27,477 nt of DNA, taken from the NCBI GenBank assembly GCA_002343825.1, contig DDSL01000008.1:12595-40071 (forward strand). Direction: 5' to 3'. The notes under the pieces are model-generated. The model was not told the origin of the DNA. It was given only the letters and a program-made list of their open reading frames with translations, and did not search any database. This document shows positions 1 to 7,900 of the stretch, piece by piece (within the stretch, counting starts at the first letter, position 1; every line of letters begins with the position of its first letter). A program made the position numbers and the translations under genes. Origin of the DNA: Chthonomonas sp. UBA2391 (lineage in GTDB: Bacteria; Armatimonadota; Fimbriimonadia; Fimbriimonadales; Fimbriimonadaceae).

Positions 1-26
1 TCGAACTGATAGTTTGGTTTTACCAA
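1..26 (-). CDS. Possible 5' end of the next pilus-operon gene (truncated by window edge)
   Basis: Only the first few codons could be present. On the minus strand a purine-rich ribosome-binding site (GAGAGGA) lies six bases before a TTG codon at 26-24. An open frame then reads M-V-K-P-N-Y-Q-F to the window edge. An in-frame ATG at 41-39 is an alternative start, but no Shine-Dalgarno sequence precedes it. The position, directly after a secretin N0-domain gene at the end of pilMNOP, is where the secretin pilQ normally sits. The visible residues are too few to identify the product, so both the gene and its identity are inference. Confidence 0.3.
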
Positions 27-127
27 GTTATGTCCTCTCATTGCCGCAGCAGCGGCCAAACCGGTTGGGGGTTCGCAGGGGTCGCATCATTCAGGCAAGC
101 GTCGCGGGATGCCGGCCACCGTTCACA

Positions 128-709
128 TCAATAGCGGCCGCGACCGCCGCCACCGCCGCCGCCAGGGCCGCTACGACGGGGACCGCCAAAGCCGCCACCG
201 CCACCGCCGATAGGCTGTGCGCTGTACTCCGGTTGGCCGAACGGATCCCACTCATTGTTGATAAGTCGGAAGATCATGACCGGGTCGGCACTGCGGATCG
301 GAATTCGCTGCGGTGGATTGTCTCGCGTGGTCGTGGTCGGGAGGTTGCCCAAGTCGGTACCGCCGCCACCTTGGCCCGGGTCGAAGACGGGCTTAGGAAT
401 GATGTTGTAGATGCCGCCAGTCACCTCGTAGGTGGCCTCGACTTGTCCAAGAATGCTACGCAATGCCGTTTCGAACGGAACATTGGTCAGCGTGACCGTC
501 ACAGTGCCTTGAACTTGATCGCTCAAGGTGTACGGAACACCAGCGGTCTTAAAAAGCATCCGGATGGCGTCCCGAACATCAGCATCTTGGAGTTCGAGCG
601 AGGGGATGATCTTGTCGCGGGGGTCGACCTGGGCGACGGACACCGTCGGGGCCACCATCATCCCGCTAACGACCAAAGCGGCCATCGCAAATTTCAACAT
701 GTTTTTCAT
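128..709 (-). CDS. Secreted stand-alone secretin N0 (STN) domain protein, glycine-rich tail
   Basis: 193 aa. An N-terminal signal peptide (about residues 1-26, hydrophobic core AMAALVVSGMMVA, cleavage near SVA/Q) implies export to the periplasm. Residues about 36-106 match the secretin/TonB short N-terminal (N0) domain: a strand, the helix DADVRDAIRMLFKTAGVPY, a VQGTVTVTLTNVPFETALRSIL-type core, then a YNIIPK strand. In full secretins this domain docks PilP or GspC. The segment IPIRSADPVMIFRLI near residues 135-150 resembles the start of an N1 domain, but the protein then turns into a Gly/Arg-rich tail and stops. It therefore lacks the N1 remainder and the beta-barrel. The gene follows the PilP-like gene after 67 bases. 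The start is ATG at 709 with AGAAAG upstream; an in-frame ATG three codons on is possible. It could be an accessory N0 protein or a secretin split into separate genes. Confidence 0.8.
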   Translation of the reverse strand: MKNMLKFAMAALVVSGMMVAPTVSVAQVDPRDKIIPSLELQDADVRDAIRMLFKTAGVPYTLSDQVQGTVTVTLTNVPFETALRSILGQVEATYEVTGGIYNIIPKPVFDPGQGGGGTDLGNLPTTTTRDNPPQRIPIRSADPVMIFRLINNEWDPFGQPEYSAQPIGGGGGGFGGPRRSGPGGGGGGGRGRY

Positions 710-725
710 AGCTTTCTGTTAGCCT

Positions 726-754
726 CTGATATCTTGTAGTCTTGAACCGGTCAA
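726..754 (-). promoter_or_regulatory. Possible sigma-70-type promoter before the N0-domain gene
   Basis: On the minus strand, TTGACC (754-749) is separated by 17 bases from TATCAG (731-726). That matches the -35 consensus at five of six positions and the -10 at four of six. Transcription would start near 719, leaving a leader of only about ten bases before the ATG at 709, which is short. It could give the N0-domain gene (and what follows) expression independent of pilMNOP, or it could be chance. Confidence 0.35.
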
Positions 755-776
755 AGTTTCGAAATCTTGTGAATGT

Positions 777-1610
777 TTAGCGGTCGGCCGCACCTGCCGA
801 ACCGGCACCGCCCGGGGAAGCAGTATCACCCATGGAGTTCGGACCTCGCCGACCTCCTCCAGAGTTTCCACCGCCACCGCCGCTTCCGCCGCCGCCGAGA
901 TCAATCCGAGAGACGAGTGGCACCGCGACTTCTCGCGGTCGAGCGTTGGTCCGGCGTCGAATGATCGCTTTTTCCGCGTCGATCGAGACGACAGTCCACT
1001 CTCCGCCTGGTAGCGATGCTCCGGGGAAGATCTCAATCGTTCGTCCGTCGAATTCCATTAGCGCCGAGACCCCATTCTGAGCCAGCAAAATACCGGCCAG
1101 TCGAAGGTTGGGCGGAGCGGGAGCTATCACTTCTGGCTCAACTGCAATCTCGCGTTCGGGCGTGAAGTAAGTCCCAAATCCGGCCAGGGAGTCAAAAATT
1201 CGGGCCGTCGTTTGCTCTCTCTCGAAGGTTCTTTCGCTGGGGAAGAGGGCAAATGGATCGGGTCGGCCATCTCGTGATCGCCGTTCCGCAAGATCTGCAA
1301 ATTCGGTGGGCCCCGCCGCAGCCGGAGCGATGGGCACGCCAGCTTCACTGCTGAATTCGAGGACCGGGACACCGGCCGTCGCTCCACCGGCGACTCCAGC
1401 GGGCATTCCGGGAGCACCTGCGCCTGGCGGGGGTCCGCCTGCGCCCGGAGGAGGTCCACCCGGTGCGCCGCCCATTTCGGGAGACATCCCGTCTTGTTGG
1501 GCCGAAACCGAGAGGGTTGGCAAGCTCAGGGCCAAGGTCCCAAGGGCAAGAAGTCCGAGGGCCACGTTGGTCGTGTTGGCGTTCCACCGTTGACGTCGTC
1601 GATATTTCAC
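777..1610 (-). CDS. pilP: PilP-like alignment-complex protein (periplasmic)
   Basis: 277 aa from a GTG start at 1610, one base after the PilO stop (TAA-C-GTG) and preceded by GGAAGG inside the end of pilO. A start further upstream at 1733 would overlap pilO by 120 bases and add a Gln/Arg-rich, signal-less extension, so I reject it. A signal-like hydrophobic stretch covers residues about 14-37 (ALGLLALGTLALSLPTLSVSA). There is no lipobox cysteine, unlike classical PilP lipoproteins. After a Gly/Pro-rich linker (about 40-80) comes the motif RDGRPDPF (113-120), typical of PilP/GspC. A small all-beta HR-type domain follows at about 168-237 (LRLAGILLAQNGVSALMEF onward), the module that contacts secretin N0. 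A Gly/Ser-rich tail ends the protein. The identification rests on gene order plus the HR pattern, since sequence similarity in this family is low. Confidence 0.75.
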   Translation of the reverse strand: MKYRRRQRWNANTTNVALGLLALGTLALSLPTLSVSAQQDGMSPEMGGAPGGPPPGAGGPPPGAGAPGMPAGVAGGATAGVPVLEFSSEAGVPIAPAAAGPTEFADLAERRSRDGRPDPFALFPSERTFEREQTTARIFDSLAGFGTYFTPEREIAVEPEVIAPAPPNLRLAGILLAQNGVSALMEFDGRTIEIFPGASLPGGEWTVVSIDAEKAIIRRRTNARPREVAVPLVSRIDLGGGGSGGGGGNSGGGRRGPNSMGDTASPGGAGSAGAADR

Positions 1611-1611
1611 G

Positions 1612-2424
1612 TTATCTTCCTTCCCTCTCTTCTCCACCTGGAGGTCCACCGGGGCGACCGAAGCCGCCTGGAGGTCCACCTGGCGCGCCAGGTGCGCCCG
1701 GCGCCGCTCCGGCACCTCCACCAGCTGCACCATCAGCGGCCCCTTGCGGAACCGGCGGGGCTACTCGATTTCCTCGAATCAGCGCCACGATGGACAAGTT
1801 ATAGGTTCCACGAAGTCGGGGAGAGGTCCCCGCAAGCTGAAGACCGTCGGCGACGGCCAGATAGTTCGGCATGTCGCTCCAAGCCTTCACGTGGTCCATG
1901 ATCTGATTGTAGGTTCCTTCGACTGTAACCTGACCAAGATCGTGAATCACGACCGGAAAACCGTAGTCCGGGAAGTTGAAGCCGGTCTCCACGATATCCG
2001 CGGCGTTGTTGCTAAAGGCCGGAATGACGGGAGCCGCGATGAGCTTGACACCGCCGCGCTTCATTTGGCGGTTCAAGTCTCGCTGCATCTCGTTCCGAAA
2101 TTGTCGAGCGTCCGCGGTCAGCTGCCATCGGTTGACGCTGAGGTCAATGCCACCATTGGGAACGCCAATCTCGGGAGTCTTTTGCTCAACGATGTTTTGC
2201 CACTGAGCATCTGCCTCGGCTCGAAGCGCCGTGGCTTCACGAAGCCGGCGATTGACCTGAGGCTCCTTCGCGATCTCGCTATTCAGCTGATCGCGGACTT
2301 CGTTGTTCATCTTGACCTCTTGCATGTTCGGTCGCCAGAACATCAGGAAGCCCACCGCCAAAACCGCCAAAGAAAGGAAGAGGAAGCTCAGAAACCAGGA
2401 TAAAGGATTGAATTTGGAAATCAT
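1612..2424 (-). CDS. pilO: PilO, type IV pilus inner-membrane alignment protein
   Basis: 270 aa. A short cytoplasmic tail is followed by one membrane segment (about residues 8-30, LSWFLSFLFLSLAVLAVGFLMFW). A coiled-coil-like charged helix spans about 33-80. A periplasmic ferredoxin-like domain follows to about 220 (for example VVIHDLGQVTVEGTYNQIMDHV). PilO pairs with PilN and links PilM/PilN to PilP. The last ~45 residues are a Gly/Pro/Ala tail (GAPGGPPGGFGRPGGPPGGE) that the family normally lacks. Start ATG at 2424 with GAGG upstream, 12 bases after the pilN stop. The pilP GTG follows its stop after one base, suggesting coupled translation. Confidence 0.88.
   Translation of the reverse strand: MISKFNPLSWFLSFLFLSLAVLAVGFLMFWRPNMQEVKMNNEVRDQLNSEIAKEPQVNRRLREATALRAEADAQWQNIVEQKTPEIGVPNGGIDLSVNRWQLTADARQFRNEMQRDLNRQMKRGGVKLIAAPVIPAFSNNAADIVETGFNFPDYGFPVVIHDLGQVTVEGTYNQIMDHVKAWSDMPNYLAVADGLQLAGTSPRLRGTYNLSIVALIRGNRVAPPVPQGAADGAAGGGAGAAPGAPGAPGGPPGGFGRPGGPPGGEEREGR
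1637..1680. repeat. Short direct repeat within the PilO Gly/Pro tail
   Basis: The 14-base word CCTGGAGGTCCACC occurs at 1637-1650 and again at 1667-1680, a 30-base period. Both copies encode the same GGPPGG block on the minus strand. Related GGTCC-rich words recur in the PilP N-terminal linker (about 1425-1462). This looks like local slippage or duplication that built the low-complexity tail, not a mobile or regulatory repeat. Confidence 0.7.
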
Positions 2425-2436
2425 GGTAGCGCCTCG

Positions 2437-3381
2437 TTATTCCTCCCCTCCAGGAGCCCCGGCAAAGCCCGGAGGTGGTCCGCCAGGCCCAGCGGAGAAG
2501 CCGCCGGGGCCAGGACCGGCCGCAGGAGCAGCCTGACCAGCCGTCGCCAGGACGCCTGGCTTAAGGCTTTCCCGCGGGTTAGGAGTGCGGAAGTCAACAT
2601 TGAGCTGCTTGTCAGCCGGAGCGTTCGCATCTCGTTCGATCAAAACCGTGAATTGGACGTTCTGCCATTCGGGCAGGGCCGACCGCTGGTTTACAACTGG
2701 GTTGCCAAAGTTCCCCACTCCGGTAAACCCGGTGGAGCCTTGAGTGGCCTGCGAAATCAGATAGTTGAGCCGCTGGTCCGGACCGCCGAGGGGCCCTTCT
2801 TGGTCCATCGGCGGCTTTCGCCCTTGGTCGCGCCGATAGGCGAGGGCTCGCTGGTCACTCTCAATCAGGTTGGGGACTACCATATCCCGCAGGACTTCGT
2901 ATCCGGTTCGGCTAACGGTCCGCGCGCCTGGAATCCGGAGTAAGGCAAGCGGAGCATCGCTATAGAGCTGGAACGACTGGATCACTCCACCGAGCGTCAG
3001 CAAGCATGAATTCTCACTCACCGGGGTCACCTGCATCCGATTAACTCGGAAGTAGGGCGGAATGTAGGGGATCACCGCGTCATAGAACTCGGGATACTTC
3101 TTGTTCTGGACATCCATCGCGGCGGCGAGATCGATGTTCCGCTTGAGGATGACCCCGCTGGCGGCGACCGTCTCGGCCTCTCGGGCCTTCGCCATAATGC
3201 TGGCGGCGCGAGGACGGAGTTCCTCGACCTCTTGCTTCGCGGTCTTCAGGTTATTCCCCGAGAGGACGATCATCGCGATCGTTCCGAGGATCGAAAGCAC
3301 GAACAACAAGAGCGAGAAGATGAAGGCCGTCTTGGCCTGCGCCCCTTTTGAGACTGTTGTTGGGAGGAGGTTAAGCTTCAT
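2437..3381 (-). CDS. pilN: PilN, type IV pilus inner-membrane alignment protein
   Basis: 314 aa from ATG at 3381. This start gives the family-typical N-terminus MKLNLLPTTVSKG, the segment PilN uses to bind the PilM groove. It lies ten bases after the pilM stop with AAGGAAG just before it, though the spacing is very short. A start at 3456 would overlap pilM by 65 bases and displace the INLLP-type motif. One membrane helix (about residues 19-42), a coiled coil (about 43-80) and a periplasmic ferredoxin-like domain follow. The last ~35 residues form a Gly/Pro/Ala tail (GPGPGGFSAGPGGPPPGFAG) not usual for the family. The protein is longer than typical PilN (about 190-220 aa) because of this tail and an extended, loop-rich periplasmic region around 170-270. 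Confidence 0.88.
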   Translation of the reverse strand: MKLNLLPTTVSKGAQAKTAFIFSLLLFVLSILGTIAMIVLSGNNLKTAKQEVEELRPRAASIMAKAREAETVAASGVILKRNIDLAAAMDVQNKKYPEFYDAVIPYIPPYFRVNRMQVTPVSENSCLLTLGGVIQSFQLYSDAPLALLRIPGARTVSRTGYEVLRDMVVPNLIESDQRALAYRRDQGRKPPMDQEGPLGGPDQRLNYLISQATQGSTGFTGVGNFGNPVVNQRSALPEWQNVQFTVLIERDANAPADKQLNVDFRTPNPRESLKPGVLATAGQAAPAAGPGPGGFSAGPGGPPPGFAGAPGGEE

Positions 3382-3391
3382 CTTCCTTGAT

Positions 3392-4759
3392 TTAGTCGAA
3401 ACAAATGTGCAGGGCGTTACCGACGGCGACGGCAAACTCTTCGCGGTGACCCTCAATGGTCTCCGTATCGAGCCGCTTGGCGACGATGTTCATGCGTCGC
3501 AAGGCGTCGTAGCGCTCGGTCGGCACGCTGAGTACCTTACCCATAAACGCCTCCAGCCCGCGCAACTTAGATCCACCTCCGCAGAGCAGAATCTGGTCAA
3601 CCTCGCCGCCCTTGCTGCGGAAGTGGTCCACCGATCGTCGGACTTCCGACATGAATTCGTCAAGAACCGATGCAAACGCACGGTAGATTCGATCCGCTTC
3701 GGGATCCGCGCTCGCCAAGGTCGCCGGCTCGGGCGTCAGATCCTCTGGCACCGGCGGCGGGGCTTCAAAGCCTTGGGTCGCCATCGGCTCAAAAGCAGGT
3801 TCCTCGACTGGAGGAGTCATCCCGGCCATTGGATCGGCCGAGTAAGGCACGAACGCTTCGGACTCGCTTCCTCCGGCGTTGTAGGTGTTGATCGATTGGA
3901 TATTCGGATCCACCGTCGGAATCGCGCCCATCAGGGGATCGGGATTGAATGGATCGAATGGCGAAAGCCCCTGGGTGGCCCCAAACGGGTCAAAGGTCGG
4001 CATCGCCCCCGCGTTGTCGGGGATCGTGGCCCGAGTCTTTTTCAGGTCTTCGGCATCCTGCTCGGTCAGGGCCATATTGTCGGCGATCGCCCGGGTGAAT
4101 TGGAATCCACCAAGAGGAATGACGCGCGGCATGAGCAACTGCCCGTTGCGATAGATATTGATCGCGGTGGACTGATGGCCGATATCGACCACACAAAGCG
4201 TTTTGTTGTCCAGAGCCTCACCGTAGCTCGTCGCGGTAGACCGAGCCAGCGCGAGCGGCTCTACGTCGATCGCAAAGGGCTTCTTGCCCGACTTGGTGAT
4301 GACGCTGATCATCGTGTCCACGGCCGACTGCGGGGCGACGGCCATCACGACGTCTTGGTTGGTCGCGGCGGGGTCTCCTCCTTCGTAAGCCTTGAAATCC
4401 TGCTGGACCGTTGTCTCGGCAAAAGGAATACTGCGCGAGATCTCCCAGTTCATGTGCTCTTTCAGCTCATCGCCGCTCATCTTGGGCACTTCAAGAGTCC
4501 GCACCAGGATCGAGGCTTGGCCGGCAATGGAGATGACCGCGTAGGGGGCCGAGGAGCCCGAGGCCGTCAACATTCCCTTGATAGCGGCGGCCACGTTGTC
4601 CGAATCATAGAGACCGGTGTGATCGACTGCGCCTTCAGGCGTGGGCCCGATCGCAAGGGCACTGATGGCAGGTTCTCTTCCCTGCATCTTGACCTCTGCG
4701 AGCTTGATCTGTTGGCTCCCGACGTCAATTCCTAGAACCGTGCTCAGCTTCTTTGGCAT
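3392..4759 (-). CDS. pilM: PilM, actin-like cytoplasmic ATPase of the pilus alignment complex
   Basis: 455 aa; the family is usually about 350. Actin/FtsA-type signatures are clear: phosphate-1 GIDVGSQQIKLAEV (10-23), phosphate-2 VVDIGHQSTAINIY (190-203) and the adenosine motif LLCGGGSKLRGL (391-402). PilM binds the cytoplasmic N-terminus of PilN and links the inner-membrane complex to the motor. Residues about 246-352 are an insertion of roughly 105 residues rich in Pro, Phe, Asp and Met (FDPFGATQG, DPFNPDP, PPPVPEDLTPEP). It interrupts the ATPase fold just before the helix EADRIYRAFASVLDEFMSEV. Start ATG at 4759; a promoter sits 36 bases upstream. First gene of pilMNOP. Confidence 0.93.
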   Translation of the reverse strand: MPKKLSTVLGIDVGSQQIKLAEVKMQGREPAISALAIGPTPEGAVDHTGLYDSDNVAAAIKGMLTASGSSAPYAVISIAGQASILVRTLEVPKMSGDELKEHMNWEISRSIPFAETTVQQDFKAYEGGDPAATNQDVVMAVAPQSAVDTMISVITKSGKKPFAIDVEPLALARSTATSYGEALDNKTLCVVDIGHQSTAINIYRNGQLLMPRVIPLGGFQFTRAIADNMALTEQDAEDLKKTRATIPDNAGAMPTFDPFGATQGLSPFDPFNPDPLMGAIPTVDPNIQSINTYNAGGSESEAFVPYSADPMAGMTPPVEEPAFEPMATQGFEAPPPVPEDLTPEPATLASADPEADRIYRAFASVLDEFMSEVRRSVDHFRSKGGEVDQILLCGGGSKLRGLEAFMGKVLSVPTERYDALRRMNIVAKRLDTETIEGHREEFAVAVGNALHICFD

Positions 4760-4794
4760 ATCTCATTCCGCCCGGACCAACCCAAAGCCCCACT

Positions 4795-4823
4795 ATGTTA
4801 CACCCCATAGCACGGGCTGTCAA
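4795..4823 (-). promoter_or_regulatory. Sigma-70-type promoter of the pilMNOP operon
   Basis: Minus strand: a perfect -35 TTGACA (4823-4818), a 17-base spacer, then -10 TAACAT (4800-4795, four of six consensus bases). The expected start near 4788 gives a leader of about 28 bases to the pilM ATG at 4759, with GGAATGAG as a weak ribosome-binding site. It lies in the longest intergenic stretch of the window, downstream of the hairpin that ends the pilin operon, so pilMNOP is probably a separate transcription unit. Confidence 0.7.
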
Positions 4824-4882
4824 CGCCGTCCCGACCTAGTTGAACTTGCAGGTGAGACGGATTGAATCCAATAAAGAGTTCG

Positions 4883-4920
4883 GGCCGAAAGGATCGACTC
4901 TTCAGCCTCTCCTTTCGGCC
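4883..4920 (-). terminator. Hairpin terminator at the end of the pilin operon
   Basis: GGCCGAAAGGA (4883-4893) and its exact reverse complement TCCTTTCGGCC (4910-4920) form an 11-bp stem with a 16-base loop. It sits 26 bases after the stop of the 2312-aa gene and before the pilM promoter. On the minus strand only a weak T-rich stretch (CTCTTTATT) follows, so it is not a textbook U-tract terminator, but its position fits transcription termination or 3'-end stabilisation. Confidence 0.65.
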
Positions 4921-4945
4921 ACCGTTAGGCCCGCTCGCTTTCGGT

Positions 4946-7900
4946 CTATTGGCCACTAGACCGAGGGGTCGGAATGAACCGAGGCGCCGCCGTCATCATG
5001 AACAGATCCTGGTTCCCTCGGCGGGTGCTGGTCCAGAGGAACCACATCAACCCGGGCCGATATTGGCCACTCTGGTTGGTGGCGAACGCCGATCCTTGAC
5101 CATCCAAGACCAGAGTCGGTGGCGACTCGTTAAAGCCTTGGCTCATCGGCATCTTGGTCTCGGCCCCCTCGCGAACGAGGCCGATCGACACCCGGTCGGT
5201 GATGGACCCGATGAACTGACCTTGGTCATCGACCGCGTCATAAATCACTGCCACGCTGTTTCCATCGTCGACCGCTTCGGTGTAGAGAATCCCCAAAACT
5301 GGATCGACTTGGTACGCGTTGCCGCGCAGACCGGTCACCCGGAAGTTCGTGAGGAATCCAGCCGCATTCACCCGTGGGCGGAACGATAGGGGAGTTCCCG
5401 GCCGCAATGACCGCACGTAGGGCGAGCTCAGCGACTGGCCATCCCGCGAAGTGCGCAGATAGGCGACGGCAAGTCGGTCGACGGTCATCGTCGCGTTGGC
5501 GTCGAAGAGTTCGCTACCGTTGAAGACATAGCCCGGAGCTCCCATGAAGTTCCGCTCACTGCTCGGGCGGTCGTCATAGATCATGCTTGCGCCCCGGTAG
5601 TTCTCACCCGACCCCTGGCTGATCCGCACGTATCGCGGAGTGGACCGGAAGTAGAGCTTGGTTCGGGTTGGCACGAGGCCACCAGTGAACTTGACGCTAC
5701 CGTTGCTCAGGTCGATCACGGCCTTTCCGCCATAGATCGAATCCGCGGTGAGAATCCGCGCATCCGGATCATAGACCCGAGTCTCCAGTCGAAGGACCGA
5801 CTGGAACTGGTTCCCGTTCCGGCGCATGATGTCGATGAACTCACTACTCGTCGCTGTCGCTTGGTCAACGGTCGAGGTCGCGTAGTTGCCCTCGAGGTCC
5901 TGAGTTCGGCTGAGGAGGTCCGCTCCAAGGCTCCAATAGATGTCCGATCCGGGATCGTATTCCAGCGGCAAGAACTGGGTCTGCCACGGAATCAGGACTC
6001 CGGTCGCGCTGTTCCTCGGAGCGCTTGGCCAGGCTCGGTCGGCGGCCAAGGTCAGCAGGTACACGTCCGAACTCGGTCGGCCCCTCAGCTTGCCCGTGAA
6101 GGCGACTTGGATCACGGTTCCGGGGCGACCGTTCAAGACCGGGGTCCGGCGAACAGCCGCACTAGTGGCCGAAACCGACTCAAAGGCGCTTCCGATCCGC
6201 AGAGATCCCACCGAAGAGCGACCCTGCGAAATGAACTGACCACCCCTGAACAGCGCCCAGTTGAGCTGGGTCAGACCGCCCGCGGTGGTCGGGAAGAACA
6301 CCGTGCCGTCTTGCCCCGAGTGGACGACGCTTGGTCGACCGAAGCGCGCTCGTGTATCAAAGGCATCGCCGCGGAATTCCAGCGGAATCGGGGTGCCCGG
6401 CTGGACACTGCCGTTGGCCCCAATCGAAACGCGGGAGAGGAAGATCCTCGATTCGCGGCTGGTATCCCCACTGGGGTCCACCCGGCGTCCCTCGCCGACA
6501 AAGGCCAGCCAAGTGAAGTCACCCGATCGGTTTCCGAACGGCACGGTCGGATCACCGACCCCAGACGAGCTGAAGCTCGGGAGTCCGAATCGAACCGAAG
6601 TCGGATCGATCGTCGCGCCATTGGTCAGACCGAACAAGGATGTCGGATCACCGCTCGGATAACCCGCGACCTGGTTGGCAAACCACTGGTTGGGATTGGC
6701 ATTCTGCCAATTGTCCAAATCATTGACCAAAGCTCCGCTAGTCGAGGCGCCGCCCGAATTCGGACGTTCCCCACCAAGAGCGCTGAAGTACAGGTAGGTC
6801 GGCCCGAGGTTCCCCGCATCGTTTTGCGTCTTGAGATCGGGCACGAAGGCCGGGCTCCCGCCGCTGCGTCGATCGGAGCTGAAGGCAACCACCAAGTTTC
6901 CGTTCGTGTCCCGGACCCCTGTCGGCTCCATGTTGTTCCAGAGGAACTGCTGATCGGGGTCGATGGTGAAGGAATCCACCATCGGAGCCGTGCGGAACGT
7001 CGTCCGGTTGGTCAATCGGGTCTCGCGGACCGTGAACTGCACCGTCATCGGATCCTGCGTGAACGGTTCGTAGTTGTTCCCCGATCCGTTCAAGACCGCT
7101 TGACCGGTATTCGGCGTGGTCTGATCATCTTCGATGGCATAGAAGATCTGTCGGTAGAGACCGACTGGTGTGCCAATCGGCACGCTGACGGCCACCCGCG
7201 GGTCTTCCTTGGTCGTGATCTGGGTATCCCCAATGTTGAGATTAGGGTTACCCCTCGGGACCGGAGTCAGCCTCAGACGCGTTGGCGCACCATCGCCCAC
7301 CCGGGCTTTTTGCACCACTCGGCGGTTGTTGAGCGAGTTCGGCGTGAAGTTCGGGTCCAGATCCGAATGGAGGTGGAAGACCGCATCTAGGAAGGCCCCG
7401 TCCGAGTTCGTCTCGCTGAAGATTCGGCGATTCTCGGGGAAGCCATCCACCGCCTTGGCCAGCCGGACGTTCAGCAGGTTCACGTTACCGAGATTCTCGA
7501 CTCCAAAATCGAGATGGAACGGGTTGCTGGTGGAGTGGAACCGAGGATTCGTGAAGAAGTTCGGATTGTCCACCTGCAGGGTCGGAGCATAACCAGCGCC
7601 TGCGGGCATTTCACCCAGGTCCATCGTTCGGTTGGTAAGGGCTAGGCGTTCATCGACCTGGATCCGAGCTTCGGAAGCAAAAGTCCGGAAGGCGAAGCCA
7701 GAGTTTGCATTGAACACCGGGTTAATCGAGTTGTTCGGATCGATATAGACGAACTGTTGCCCCAGATAGCCATCCGGATTGGGCGGCTGGAATCGCGGGA
7801 CCGCGAGCTCCATATCGAAGAACGTGGGTCGAAGCGTCCTCGGGACGAACTGGTTGTAGGTCGGCGCATCGCTGTTGTAGCGTGTGATGTCCGCATCCAG

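Noticed and set aside
14..739. 241-codon plus-strand frame at the left edge
   Set aside because: It is the reverse of the Gly-rich N0-domain gene; its Ala/Thr repeats are simply the complement of Gly/Arg codons.
1681..1690. Ten-base palindrome TGGCGCGCCA
   Set aside because: Inside the Gly/Ala/Pro-coding tail of pilO and explained by codon composition; no sign of a binding site.
1611..1733. Upstream start for the PilP-like protein
   Set aside because: It would overlap pilO by 120 bases and put a charged extension before the signal peptide. The GTG at 1610 has a good ribosome-binding site and sits at the pilO stop.
3101..4735. 544-codon open frame on the plus strand opposite pilM and pilN
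   Set aside because: It runs antisense to two well-supported genes, is rich in Arg/His/Gly with no recognisable domain, and is the kind of shadow frame that GC-rich codon use produces.
5861..7390. 509-codon plus-strand frame
   Set aside because: Antisense to the 2312-aa gene, Arg-rich composition, no motif and no operon context.
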